A program made the translations under genes and the position numbers. DNA of 64,000 nt, from contig NW_027077447.1 of assembly GCF_963924675.1 (NCBI RefSeq), forward strand, positions 480,001 through 544,000, in the 5' to 3' direction. Positions 46,187 through 60,161 of the stretch are shown here, in pieces. This DNA comes from Phocoena phocoena. Taxonomy: Eukaryota > Chordata > Mammalia > Artiodactyla > Phocoenidae. The notes under the pieces were generated by a model that searched no databases, was not told the DNA's origin, and saw nothing but the letters and a program-made list of their open reading frames with translations. The first letter of the stretch is position 1, and every line of letters starts with the position of its first letter.

Positions 46187-47933
46187 TAGGAATATACCTG
46201 ACTAGGAAGAATCTTAAAACCCATGGATATATATGTCTCCGTAAGAGAATCAAGCGTGTGTACAGCGGCATAAACGCAGCAGTGAAAATCCGATAAATCC
46301 CATTATCAAAATAAATTTCAAAAAAAAATCATAAAGACAGTGAAATAGAGAGCAATTCTTAAATAATTCACTCAGGGCATGTGATGCAACCGGGATTTAA
46401 CACATCTACACCCAGAGCTGGTTGAGACATAAGGCTGGACACTTCAGGCTGATAGCATTGGTGAGTTTCGGTGAGCAAATGCAGACCCTTTGAAGTCATA
46501 CTGCATGGTACCCATTCCATGGGTCCCAACTCTCCAGGTTCAAGGGATTCTTCCTCCAGCTAAAACATGCATGGGAAACCAAGAGTATCGTCCACCATGT
46601 GATTGGGAAATGATTTAAAATGCATCTCAGTTTTCGTATCCTGGTCCTCGGGTTCACCATTCCAGATGCTTTACTAACACTCTCCCCGCTTGGAGAGTCA
46701 GTGCCTTTAACCTCCTCTTTGGCACAGCTTGCAATTTCTGTGCAAAATGAACAGGAATAGGGAGAACCAATGAGAGACTAGCTGTAGGTGTCTGCACGGG
46801 CAAATGTAACGCTCATTTCCCACCAGGAAGAGGAATTAACCAAAGGCTCAGCGTGCCCTGCTGGAAACAGATTAGGGCCTGAAGCAATCCTGCGGTTTTG
46901 TGCCCAGCTCACAAGAAAGCGAGTTGAAGAAAGGAGCTCAGGGGCACTGTAATTCACAAACCTGCAGAGTTATAAATGACAGCTTTCCTCCAAAAATATA
47001 TTGAAGTAAGCCTGCGAAGGGGACTTGAAAGCGGGGCAGAATTTCAGGAAAACGATTGCAGGGGGTAGACTGGAATTGCCCTGAAAGCATAGGAAAAGAG
47101 GCAGAACGTCGACAATGATGCACTTGGCCAAAAAGGGCGTATGCGTTTTTTCCTGAATATATTCAGGAAAAAACGCATACGCCCTTTTTGGCCAACCAAG
47201 CAAGCCTGTAAATGAAATCTGCACTACAATGAAGTCTCACTGCCCCCCGGGCAAGAGGGCCATCTGAAAAAAGTGTAAAATCCAGAAAGGTAGGACAGGA
47301 TATGGAGAACAGGGAGCCTTGTTATGCTGATTGGCAGGATGTAAATTGCCAGCAGCCACCCTGGAGAAGTGTATGGTGTTTCCTGAAACACGAAAGAAAC
47401 AAAGCAACACAGCCTATGGCACTTCCACTTATGGTCCTATAGCTTACGGAAATTAAAATCAAAAACAGACAGCCACCCCAATATTTGAGACGGCTGTGTT
47501 CACAAGAAGCTCGTCTACAGTATCAGGTAAATATCCCAGAAAGCAAAAAATGGATAAAGAACTTGTGGCACGTACGTACAATGCAATATCACTCAGCAAT
47601 GAAATCTGTGTCATCAGGCCCATAGCGGCATAGTGAGTGGATGCAGGTACGGTGATTCTACGTGAACTACGTCACACAGAAAAAGAAACATCATAAGATA
47701 TCACGAATACACGGAATGTAAACTTGACTACACATGAACTGAATTACAAAATAGAAAAGGGTCTCAAATTTAGAAAACCAACTAGTGCTTGCTTATGGGG
47801 AAAGGTGCCTTGGGGTGCTGCATAAAACCAGAGACTGAAATTAGCACAGATAACTTTCCATAAGCCCAATATGTAATAGACAAGACCTACTCCTTGCTCA
47901 ACGAAATGGACCCAACACCACATATTCAACGCC
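46187..47933 (+). repeat. Satellite monomer M22 (type A')
   Basis: Counterpart of M19 in the second trimer copy. Perfect palindrome 47124-47195. Confidence 0.95.
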
Positions 47934-49680
47934 TAGGAATATACCTGACTAGGAAGAATCTTAAAACCCATGGATATATATGTCTCCGTAAGAGAATCAA
48001 GGGTGTGTACAGCGGCCGAAAGGCAGCGGTGAAAATCCGATAAATCCCATTATCAAAATAAATTTCGAAAACAAAACACAAAGACAGTGAAATAGAGAGC
48101 AATTCTTAAATAATTCACTCAGGGCATGTGATGCAACCGGGATTGACCACATCTACACCCAGAGCTGGTTGAGACATAAGGCTGGACACTTCAGGCTGAT
48201 AGCATTGGTGAGTTTAGGTGAGCAAATGCACACCCTTTGAAGTCATACTGTATGGTACCTATTCCATGGTTCCCAACTCTTCAGGTTCAAGGGATTCTTC
48301 CTCCAGCTAAAACATGCATGTGAAACCCACAGTATGGTCCACTGTGTTATGGGGAAATGATTTAAAATGCATCTCAGTTTTCGTATCCTGGTCCTCGGGT
48401 TCACCATTCCAGATGATTTACTAACAGTCTCCCTGCTTGGAGAGTCAGTGCCTTTAACCTCCTGTTTGGCACAGCTTGCAATTTCTGTGCAAGATGAACA
48501 GGAATAGGGAGAACCAATGAGAGACTAGCTGTAGGTGTCTGCACGGGCAAATGTAACGCTCATTTCCCACCAGGAAGAGGAATTTACCAAAGGCTCAGCA
48601 TGCCCTGCCCGAAACAGATTAGGGCCTGAAGCAATCCTGCGGTTTTGTGCCCAGTTCACAAGAAAGCGAGTTGAAGAAAGGAGCTCAGGGGCACTGTAAT
48701 TCACAAACCTGCAGAGTTATAAATGACAGCTATCCTCCAAAAATATATTGAAGTAAGCCTGCGAAGGGGACTTGAAAGCGGGGCAGAATTTCAGGAAAAC
48801 GATTGCAGGGGGTAGACTGGAATTGCCCTGAAAGCATAGGAAAAGAGGCAGAACGTCGACAATGATGCACTTGGCCAAAAAGGGCGTATGCGTTTTTTCC
48901 TGAATATATTCAGGAAAAAACGCATACGCCCTTTTTGGCCAACCAAGCAAGCCTGTAAAGGAAATCTGCACTACAATGAAGTCTCACTGCCCCCCGGGCA
49001 AGAGGGCCATCTGAAAAAAGTGTAAAATCCAGAAAGGTAGGACAGGATATGGAGAACAGGGAGCCTTGTTATGCTGATTGGCAGGATGTAAATTGCCAGC
49101 AGCCACCCTGGAGAAGTGTATGGTGTTTCCTGAAACACGAAAGAAACAAAGCAACACAGCCTATGGCACTTCCACTTATGGTCCTATAGCTTACGGAAAT
49201 TAAAATCAAAAACAGACAGCCACCCCAATATTTGGGACGGCTCTGTTCACAAGAAGCTCGTCTACAGTAACAGGTAAATATCCCAGAAAGCAAAATATGG
49301 ATAAAGAAGTTGTGGCACGTACGTACAATGCAATATCACTCAGCAATGAAATCTGTGTCATCAGGCCCGTAGCGGCATAGTGAGTGGATGCAGGTACGGT
49401 GATTCTACGTGAACTACGTCACACAGAAAAAGAAACATCATAAGATATCACTAATACACGGAATGTAAACTTGACTACACATGAACTGAATTACAAAACA
49501 GAACAGGGTCTCAAATTTAGAAAACCAACTAGTGCTTGCTTATGGGGAAAGGTGCGTTGGGGTGCTTCATAAAACCAGAGACTGAAATTAGCACAGATAA
49601 CTTTCCATAAGCCAAATATGTAATAGACAAGACCTACTCCTTGCTCAACGAAATGGACCCAACACCACATATTCAACGCC
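47934..49680 (+). repeat. Satellite monomer M23 (B with an A patch)
   Basis: Shares the A patch of M20. Private changes include GGCAGCGGTGAAAATCC (48023) and CGGCTCTGTTC. Perfect palindrome 48871-48942. Confidence 0.9.
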
Positions 49681-51427
49681 TAGGAATATACCTGACTAGG
49701 AAGAATCTTAAAACCCATGGATATATATGTCTCCGTAAGAGAATCAAGCGTGTGTACAGCGGCATAAACGCAGCAGTGAAAATCCGATAAATCCCATTAT
49801 CAAAATAAATTTCAAAAAAAAATCATAAAGACAGTGAAATAGAGAGCAATTCTTAAATAATTCACTCAGGGCATGTGATGCAACCGGGATTTAACACATC
49901 TACACCCAGAGCTGGTTGAGACATAAGGCTGGACACTTCAGGCTGATAGCATTGGTGAGTTTCGGTGAGCAAATGCAGACCCTTTGAAGTCATACTGCAT
50001 GGTACCCATTCCATGGGTCCCAACTCTCCAGGTTCAAGGGATTCTTCCTCCAGCTAAAACATGCATGGGAAACAAAGAGTATCGTCCACCATGTGATTGG
50101 GAAATGATTTAAAATGCATCTCAGTTTTCGTATCCTGGTCCTCGGGTTCACCATTCCAGATGCTTTACTAACACTCTCCCCGCTTGGAGAGTCAGTGCCT
50201 TTAACCTCCTCTTTGGCACAGCTTGCAATTTCTGTGCAAAATGAACAGGAATAGGGAGAACCAATGAGAGACTAGCTGTAGGTGTCTGCACGGGCAAATG
50301 TAACGCTCATTTCCCACCAGGAAGAGGAATTAACCAAAGGCTCAGCGTGCCCTGCCGGAAACAGATTAGGGCCTGAAGCAATCCTGCGGTTTTGTGCCCA
50401 GCTCACAAGAAAGCGAGTTGAAGAAAGGAGCTCAGGGGCACTGTAATTCACAAACCTGCAGAGTTATAAATGACAGCTATCCTCCAAAAATATATTGAAG
50501 TAAGCCTGCGAAGGGGACTTGAAAGCGGGGCAGAATTTCAGGAAAACGATTGCAGGGGGTAGACTGGAATTGCCCAGAAAGCATAGGAAAAGAGGCAGAA
50601 CGTCGACAATGATGCACTTGGCCAAAAAGGGCGTATGCGTTTTTTCCTGAATATATTCAGGAAAAAACGCATACGCCCTTTTTGGCCAACCAAGCAAGCC
50701 TGTAAATGAAATCTGCACTACAATGAAGTCTCACTGCCCCCCTGGCAAAAGGGCCATCTGAAAAAAGTGTAAAATCCAGAAAGGTAGGACAGGATATGGA
50801 GAACAGGGAGCCTTGTTCTGCTGATTGGCAGGATGTAAATTGCCAGCAGCCACACTGGAGAATTGTATGGTGTTTCCTGAAACACGAAAGAAACAAAGCA
50901 ACACAGACTATGGCACTTCCACTTATGGTCCTATAGCTTACGGAAATTAAAATCAAAAACAGACAGCCACCCCAATATTTGAGACGGCTGTGTTCACAAG
51001 AAGCTCGTCTACAGTATCAGGTAAATATCCCAGAAAGCAAAAAATGGATAAAGAACTTGTGGCACGTACGTACAATGCAATATCACTCAGCAATGAAATC
51101 TGTGTCATCAGGCCCATAGCGGCATAGTGAGTGGATGCAGGTACGGTGATTCTACGTGAACTACGTCACACAGAAAAAGAAACATCATAAGATATCACGA
51201 ATACACGGAATGTAAACTTGACTACACATGAACTGAATTACAAAATAGAAAAGGGTCTCAAATTTAGAAAACCAACTAGTGCTTGCTTATGGGGAAAGGT
51301 GCCTTGGGGTGCTGCATAAAACCAGAGACTGAAATTAGCACAGATAACTTTCCATAAGCCAAATATGTAATAGACAAGACCTACTCCTTGCTCAACGAAA
51401 TGGACCCAACACCACATATTCAACGCC
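49681..51427 (+). repeat. Satellite monomer M24 (type A')
   Basis: Counterpart of M21. Carries CCTTGTTCTGCTG (50810) where others have CCTTGTTATGCTG. Perfect palindrome 50618-50689. Confidence 0.93.
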
Positions 51428-53174
51428 TAGGAATATACCTGACTAGGAAGAATCTTAAAACCCATGGATATATATGTCTCCGTAAGAGAATCAAGGGTGT
51501 GTACAGCGGCCGAAAGGCAGCAGTGAAAATCCGATAAATCCCATTATCAAAATAAATTTCGAAAACAAAACACAAAGACAGTGAAATAGAGAGCAATTCT
51601 TAAATAATTCACTCAGGGCATGTGATGCAACCGGGATTGACCACATCTACACCCAGAGCTGGTTGAGACATAAGGCTGGACACTTCAGGCTGATAGCATT
51701 GGTGAGTTTAGGTGAGCAAATGCACACCCTTTGAAGTCATACTGTATGGTACCTATTCCATGGGTCCCAACTCTTCAGGTTCAAGGGATTCTTCCTCCAG
51801 CTAAAACATGCATGTGAAACCCACAGTATGGTCCACCGTGTTATGGGGAAATGATTTAAAATGCATCTCAGTTTTCGTATCCTGGTTCTCGGGTTCACCA
51901 TTCCAGATGATTTACTAACAGTCTCCCTGCTTGGAGAGTCAGTGCCTTTAACCTCCTGTTTGGCACAGCTTGCAATTTCTGTGCAAGATGAACAGGAATA
52001 GGGAGAACCAATGAGAGACTAGCTGTAGGTGTCTGCACGGGCAAATGTAACGCTCATTTCCCACCAGGAAGAGGAATTTACCAAAGGCTCAGCATGCCCT
52101 GCCCGAAACAGATTAGGGCCTGAAGCAATCCTGCGGTTTTGTGCCCAGCTCACAAGAAAGCGAGTTGAAGAAAGGAGCTCAGGGGCACTGTAATTCACAA
52201 ACCTGCAGAGTTATAAATGACAGCTATCCTCCAAAAATATATTGAAGTAAGCCTGCGAAGGGGACTTGAAAGCGGGGCAGAATTTCAGGAAAACGATTGC
52301 AGGGGGTAGACTGGAATTGCCCTGAAAGCATAGGAAAAGAGGCAGAACGTCGACAATGATGCACTTGGCCAAAAAGGGCGTATGCGTTTTTTCCTGAATA
52401 TATTCAGGAAAAAACGCATACGCCCTTTTTGGCCAACCAAGCAAGCCTGTAAAGGAAATCTGCACTACAATGAAGTCTCACTGCCCCCCGGGCAAGAGGG
52501 CCATCTGAAAAAAGTGTAAAATCCAGAAAGGTAGGACAGGATATGGAGAACAGGGAGCCTTGTTATGCTGATTGGCAGGATGTAAATTGCCAGCAGCCAC
52601 CCTGGAGAAGTGTATGGTGTTTCCTGAAACACGAAAGAAACAAAGCAACACAGCCTATGGCACTTCCACTTATGGTCCTATAGCTTACGGAAATTAAAAT
52701 CAAAAACAGACAGCCACCCCAATATTTGAGACGGCTGTGTTCACAAGAAGCTCGTCTACAGTATCAGGTAAATATCCCAGAAAGCAAAAAATGGATAAAG
52801 AACTTGTGGCACGTACGTACAATGCAATATCACTCAGCAATGAAATCTGTGTCATCAGGCCCATAGCGGCATAGTGAGTGGATGCAGGTACGGTGATTCT
52901 ACGTGAACTACGTCACACAGAAAAAGAAACATCATAAGATATCACGAATACACGGAATGTAAACTTGACTACACATGAACTGAATTACAAAATAGAAAAG
53001 GGTCTCAAATTTAGAAAACCAACTAGTGCTTGCTTATGGGGAAAGGTGCCTTGGGGTGCTGCATAAAACCAGAGACTGAAATTAGCACAGATAACTTTCC
53101 ATAAGCCCAATATGTAATAGACAAGACCTACTCCTTGCTCAACGAAATGGACCCAACACCACATATTCAACGCC
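51428..53174 (+). repeat. Satellite monomer M25 (B to A recombinant)
   Basis: B 5' half to about GGGCAAGAGGGCC (52490), then A markers to the end (CCACCCTGG, TTTGAGACGG, AAAATAGAAAAGGG, GCCCAATATG). A single switch explains it. Perfect palindrome 52365-52436. Confidence 0.9.
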
Positions 53175-54921
53175 TAGGAATATACCTGACTAGGAAGAAT
53201 CTTAAAACCCATGGATATATATGTCTCCGTAAGAGAATCAAGGGTGTGTACAGCGGCCGAAAGGCAGCAGTGAAAATCCGATAAATCCCATTATCAAAAT
53301 AAATTTCGAAAACAAAACACAAAGACAGTGAAATAGAGAGCAATTCTTAAATAATTCACTCAGGGCATGTGATGCAACCGGGATTGACCACATCTACACC
53401 CAGAGCTGGTTGAGACATAAGGCTGGACACTTCAGGCTGATAGCATTGGTGAGTTTAGGTGAGCAAATGCACACCCTTTGAAGTCATACTGTATGGTACC
53501 TATTCCATGGGTCCCAACTCTTCAGGTTCAAGGGATTCTTCCTCCAGCTAAAACATGCATGTGAAACCCACAGTATGGTCCACCGTGTTATGGGGAAATG
53601 ATTTAAAATGCATCTCAGTTTTCGTATCCTGGTCCTCGGGTTCACCATTCCAGATGATTTACTAACAGTCTCCCTGCTTGGAGAGTCAGTGCCTTTAACC
53701 TCCTGTTTGGCACAGCTTGCAATTTCTGTGCAAGATGAACAGGAATAGGGAGAACCAATGAGAGACTAGCTGTAGGTGTCTGCACGGGCAAATGTAACGC
53801 TCATTTCCCACCAGGAAGAGGAATTTACCAAAGGCTCAGCATGCCCTGCCCGAAACAGATTAGGGCCTGAAGCAATCCTGCGGTTTTGTGCCCAGTTCAC
53901 AAGAAAGCGAGTTGAAGAAAGGAGCTCAGGGGCACTGTAATTCACAAACCTGCAGAGTTATAAATGACAGCTATCCTCCAAAAATATATTGAAGTAAGCC
54001 TGCGAAGGGGACTTGAAAGCGGGGCAGAATTTCAGGAAAACGATTGCAGGGGGTAGACTGGAATTGCCCTGAAAGCATAGGAAAAGAGGCAGAACGTCGA
54101 CAATGATGCACTTGGCCAAAAAGGGCGTATGCGTTTTTTCCTGAATATATTCAGGAAAAAACGCATACGCCCTTTTTGGCCAACCAAGCAAGCCTGTAAA
54201 GGAAATCTGCACTACAATGAAGTCTCACTGCCCCCCGGGCAAGAGGGCCATCTGAAAAAAGTGTAAAATCCAGAAAGGTAGGACAGGATATGGAGAACAG
54301 GGAGCCTTGTTATGCTGATTGGCAGGATGTAAATTGCCAGCAGCCACCCTGGAGAAGTGTATGGTGTTTCCTGAAACACATAAGAAACAAAGCAACACAG
54401 TCTATGGCACTTCCACTTATGGTCCTATAGCTTACGGAAATTAAAATCAAAAACAGACAGCCACCCCAATATTTGGGACGGCTGTGTTCACAAGAAGCTC
54501 GTCTACAGTAACAGGTAAATATCCCAGAAAGCAAAATATGGATAAAGAAGTTGTGGCACGTACGTACAATGCAATATCACTCAGCAATGAAATCTGTGTC
54601 ATCAGGCCCATAGCGCCATAGTGAGTGGATGCAGGTACGGTGATTCTACGTGAACTACGTCACACAGAAAAAGAAACATCATAAGATATCACTAATACAC
54701 GGAATGTAAACTTGACTACACATGAACTGAATTACAAAACAGAACAGGGTCTCAAATTTAGAAAACCAACTAGTGCTTGCTTATGGGGAAAGGTGCGTTG
54801 GGGTGCTTCATAAAACCAGAGACTGAAATTAGCACAGATAACTTTCCATAAGCCAAATATGTAATAGACAAGACCTACTCCTTGCTCAACGAAATGGACC
54901 CAACACCACATATTCAACGCC
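53175..54921 (+). repeat. Satellite monomer M26 (type B)
   Basis: B markers at both ends, with CCACCCTGG as the one A-like site in the middle. Perfect palindrome 54112-54183. Confidence 0.93.
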
Positions 54922-56668
54922 TAGGAATATACCTGACTAGGAAGAATCTTAAAACCCATGGATATATATGTCTCCGTAAGAGAATCAAGCGTGTGTACAG
55001 CGGCATAAACGCAGCAGTGAAAATCCGATAAATCCCATTATCAAAATAAATTTCAAAAAAAAATCATAAAGACAGTGAAATAGAGAGCAATTCTTAAATA
55101 ATTCACTCAGCGCATGTGATGCAACCGGGATTTAACACATCTACACCCAGAGCTGGTTGAGACATAAGGCTGGACACTTCAGGCTGATAGCATTGGTGAG
55201 TTTCGGTGAGCAAATGCAGACCCTTTGAAGTCATACTGCATGGTACCCATTCCATGGGTCCCAACTCTCCAGGTTCAAGGGATTCTTCCTCCAGCTAAAA
55301 CATGCATGGGAAACCAAGAGTATCGTCCACCATGTGATTGGGAAATGATTTAAAATGCATCTCCGTTTTCGTATCCTGGTCCTCGGGTTCACCATTCCAG
55401 ATGCTTTACTAACACTCTCCCCGCTTGGAGAGTCAGTGCCTTTAACCTCCTCTTTGGCACAGCTTGCAATTTCTGTGCAAAATGAACAGGAATAGGGAGA
55501 ACCAATGAGAGACTAGCTGTAGGTGTCTGCACGGGCAAATGTAACGCTCATTGCCCACCAGGAAGAGGAATTAAACAAAGGCTCAGTGTGCCCTGCTGGA
55601 AACAGATTAGGGCCTGAAGCAATCCTGCGGTTTTGTGCCCAGCTCACAAGAAAGCGAGTTGAAGAAAGGAGCTCAGGGGCACTGTAATTCACAAACCTGC
55701 AGAGTTATAAATGACAGCTTTCCTCCAAAAATATATTGAAGTAAGCCTGCGAAGGGGACTTGAAAGCGGGGCAGAATTTCAGGAAAACGATTGCAGGGGG
55801 TAGACTGGAATTGCCCTGAAAGCATAGGAAAAGAGGCAGAACGTCGACAATGATGCACTTGGCCAAAAAGGGCGTATGCGTTTTTTCCTGAATATATTCA
55901 GGAAAAAACGCATACGCCCTTTTTGGCCAACCAAGCAAGCCTGTAAATGAAATCTGCACTACAATGAAGTCTCACTGCCCCCCGGGCAAAAGGGCCATCT
56001 GAAAAAAGTGTAAAATCCAGAAAGGTAGGACAGGATATGGAGAACAGGGAGCCTTGTTATGCTGATTGGCAGGATGTAAATTGCCAGCAGCCACCCTGGA
56101 GAAGTGTATGGTGTTTCCTGAAACACGAAAGAAACAAAGCAACACAGCCTATGGCACTTCCACTTATGGTCCTATAGCTTACGGAAATTAAAATCAAAAA
56201 CAGACAGCCACCCCAATATTTGAGACGGCTGTGTTCACAAGAAGCTCGTCTACAGTATCAGGTAAATATCCCAGAAAGCAAAAAATGGATAAAGAACTTG
56301 TGGCACGTACGTACAATGCAATATCACTCAGCAATGAAATCTGTGTCATCAGGCCCATAGCGGCATAGTGAGTGGATGCAGGTACGGTGATTCTACGTGA
56401 ACTACGTCACACAGAAAAAGAAACATCATAAGATATCACGAATACACGGAATGTAAACTTGACTACACATGAACTGAATTACAAAATAGAAAAGGGTCTC
56501 AAATTTAGAAAACCAACTAGTGCTTGCTTATGGGGAAAGGTGCCTTGGGGTGCTGCATAAAACCAGAGACTGAAATTAGCACAGATAACTTTCCATAAGC
56601 CCAATATGTAATAGACAAGACCTACTCCTTGCTCAACGAAATGGACCCAACACCACATATTCAACGCC
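54922..56668 (+). repeat. Satellite monomer M27 (type A)
   Basis: CACTCAGCGCATGTG (55105) is shared only with M29, so the two descend from one recent ancestor. Perfect palindrome 55859-55930. Confidence 0.95.
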
Positions 56669-58415
56669 TAGGAATATACCTGACTAGGAAGAATCTTAAA
56701 ACCCATGGATATATATGTCTCCGTAAGAGAATCAAGGGTGTGTACAGCGGCCGAAAGGCAGCAGTGAAAATCCGATAAATCCCATTATCAAAATAAATTT
56801 CGAAAACAAAACACAAAGACAGTGAAATAGAGAGCAATTCTTAAATAATTCACTCAGGGCATGTGATGCAACCGGGATTGACCACATCTACACCCAGAGC
56901 TGGTTGAGACATAAGGCTGGACACTTCAGGCTGATAGCATTGGTGAGTTGAGGTGAGCAAATGCACACCCTTTGAAGTCATACTGTATGGTACCTATTCC
57001 ATGGGTCCCAACTCTTCAGGTTCAAGGGATTCTTCCTCCAGCTAAAACATGCATGTGAAACCCACAGTATGGTCCACCGTGTTATGGGGAAATGATTTAA
57101 AATGCATCTCAGTTTTCGTATCCTGGTCCTCGGGTTCACCATTCCAGATGATTTACTAACAGTCTCCCTGCTTGGAGAGTCAGTGCCTTTAACCTCCTGT
57201 TTAGCACAGCTTGCAATTTCTGTGCAAGATGAACAGGAATAGGGAGAACCAATGAGAGACTAGCTGTAGGTGTCTGCACGGGCAAATGTAACGCTCATTT
57301 CCCACCAGGAAGAGGAATTTACCAAAGGCTCAGCATGCCCTGCCTGAAACAGATTAGGGCCTGAAGCAATCCTGCGGTTTTGTGCCCAGCTCACAAGAAA
57401 GCGAGTTGAAGAAAGGAGCTCAGGGGCACTGTAATTCACAAACCTGCAGAGTTATAAATGACAGCTATCCTCCAAAAATATATTGAAGTAAGCCTGCGAA
57501 GGGGACTTGAAAGCGGGGCAGAATTTCAGGAAAACGATTGCAGGGGGTAGACTGGAATTGCCCTGAAAGCATAGGAAAAGAGGCAGAACGTCGACAATGA
57601 TGCACTTGGCCAAAAAGGGCGTATGCGTTTTTTCCTGAATATATTCAGGAAAAAACGCATACGCCCTTTTTGGCCAACCAAGCAAGCCTGTAAAGGAAAT
57701 CTGCACTACAATGAAGTCTCACTGCCCCCCGGGCAAGAGGGCCATCTGAAAAAAGTGTAAAATCCAGAAAGGTAGGACACGATATGGAGAAGAGGGAGCC
57801 TTGTTATGCTGATTGGCAGGATGTAAATTGCCAGCAGCCAGCCTGGAGAAGTGTATGGTGTTTCCTGAAACACATAAGAAACAAAGCAACACAGTCTATG
57901 GCACTTCCACTTATGGTCCTATAGATTACGGAAATTAAAATCAAAAACAGACAGCCACCCCAATATTTGGGACGGCTGTGTTCACAAGAAGCTCGTCTAC
58001 AGTAACAGGTAAATATCCCAGAAAGCAAAATATGGATAAAGAAATTGTGGCACGTACGTACAATGCAATATCACTCAGCAATGAAATCTGTGTCATCAGG
58101 CCCGTAGCGGCATAGTGAGTGGATGCAGGTACGGTGATTCTACGTGAACTACGTCACACAGAAAAAGAAACATCATAAGATATCACTAATACACGGAATG
58201 TAAACTTGACTACACATGAACTGAATTACAAAACAGAATAGGGTCTCAAATTTAGAAAACCAACTAGTGCTTGCTTATGGGGAAAGGTGCGTTGGGGTGC
58301 TTCATAAAACCAGAGACTGAAATTAGCACAGATAACTTTCCATAAGCCAAATATGTAATAGACAAGACCTACTCCTTGCTCAACGAAATGGACCCAACCC
58401 CACATATTCAACGCC
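56669..58415 (+). repeat. Satellite monomer M28 (type B)
   Basis: Shares GAGTTGAGGTGAG with M16. Private change AGATTACGG (57922). Perfect palindrome 57606-57677. Confidence 0.95.
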
Positions 58416-60161
58416 TAGGAATATACCTGACTAGGAAGAATCTTAAAACCCATGGATATATATGTCTCCGTAAGAGAATCAAGCGTGTGTACAGCGGCAT
58501 AAACGCAGCAGTGAAAATCCGATAAATCCCATTATCAAAATAAATTTCAAAAAAAAATCATAAAGACAGTGAAATAGAGAGCAATTCTTAAATAATTCAC
58601 TCAGCGCATGTGATGCAACCGGGATTTAACACATCTACACCCAGAGCTGGTTGAGACATAAGGCTGGACACTTCAGGCTGATAGCATTGGTGAGTTTCGG
58701 TGAGCAAATGCAGACCCTTTGAAGTCATACTGCATGGTACCCATTCCATGGGTCCCAACTCTCCAGGTTCAAGGGATTCTTCCTCCAGCTAAAACATGCA
58801 TGGGAAACCAAGAGTATCGTCCACCATGTGATTGGGAAATGATTTAAAATGCATCTCAGTTTTCGTATCCTGGTCCTCGGGTTCACCATTCCAGATGCTT
58901 TACTAACACTCTCCCCGCTTGGAGAGTCAGTGCCTTTAACCTCCTCTTTGGCACAGCTTGCAATTTCTGTGCAAAATGAACAGGAATAGGGAGAACCAAT
59001 GAGAGACTAGCTGTAGGTGTCTGCACGGGCAAATGTAACGCTCATTGCCCACCAGGAAGAGGAATTAAACAAAGGCTCAGTGTGCCCTGCTGGAAACAGA
59101 TTAGGGCCTGAAGCAATCCTGCGGTTTTGTGCCCAGCTCACAAGAAAGCGAGTTGAAGAAAGGAGCTCAGGGGCACTGTAATTCACAAACCTGCAGAGTT
59201 ATAAATGACAGCTTTCCTCCAAAAATATATTGAAGTAAGCCTGCGAAGGGGACTTGAAAGCGGGGCAGAATTTCAGGAAAACGATTGCAGGGGGTAGACT
59301 GGAATTGCCCTGAAAGCATAGGAAAAGAGGCAGAACGTCGACAATGATGCACTTGGCCAAAAAGGGCGTATGCGTTTTTTCCTGAATATATTCAGGAAAA
59401 AACGCATACGCCCTTTTTGGCCAACCAAGCAAGCCTGTAAATGAAATCTGCACTACAATGAAGTCTCACTGCCCCCCGGGCAAAAGGGCCATCTGAAAAA
59501 AGTGTAAAATCCAGAAAGGTAGGACAGGATATGGAGAACAGGGAGCCTTGTTATGCTGATTGGCAGGATGTAAATTGCCAGCAGCCACCCTGGAGAAGTG
59601 TATGGTGTTTCCTGAAACACGAAAGAAACAAAGCAACACAGCCTATGGCACTTCCACTTATGGTCCTATAGCTTACGGAAATTAAAATCAAAAACAGACA
59701 GCCACCCCAATATTTGAGACGGCTGTGTTCACAAGAAGCTCGTCTACAGTATCAGGTAAATATCCCAGAAAGCAAAAAATGGATAAAGAACTTGTGGCAC
59801 GTACGTACAATGCAATATCACTCAGCAATGAAATCTGTGTCATCAGGCCCATAGCGGCATAGTGAGTGGATGCAGGTACGGTGATTCTACGTGAACTACG
59901 TCACACAGAAAAAGAAACATCATAAGATATCACGAATACACGGAATGTAAACTTGACTACACATGAACTGAATTACAAAATAGAAAAGGGTCTCAAATTT
60001 AGAAAACCAACTAGTGCTTGCTTATGGGGAAAGGTGCCTTGGGGTGCTGCATAAAACCAGAGACTGAAATTAGCACAGATAACTTTCCATAAGCCCAATA
60101 TGTAATAGACAAACCTACTCCTTGCTCAACGAAATGGACCCAACACCACATATTCAACGCC
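58416..60161 (+). repeat. Satellite monomer M29 (type A, 1746 bp)
   Basis: One-base deletion in GACAAACCTACTCC (60108). Shares the CAGCGCATG marker with M27. Perfect palindrome 59353-59424. Confidence 0.95.

Larger units (their letters stand above)
46187..51427. repeat. Trimer segment, copy 2 (M22-M24)
   Basis: 5241 bp, against 5239 bp in copy 1; the 2-bp difference is the deletion in M21, so that deletion occurred after duplication. Copy 2 has private changes of its own (for example GAAACAAAGAGTATC in M24). Confidence 0.8.
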
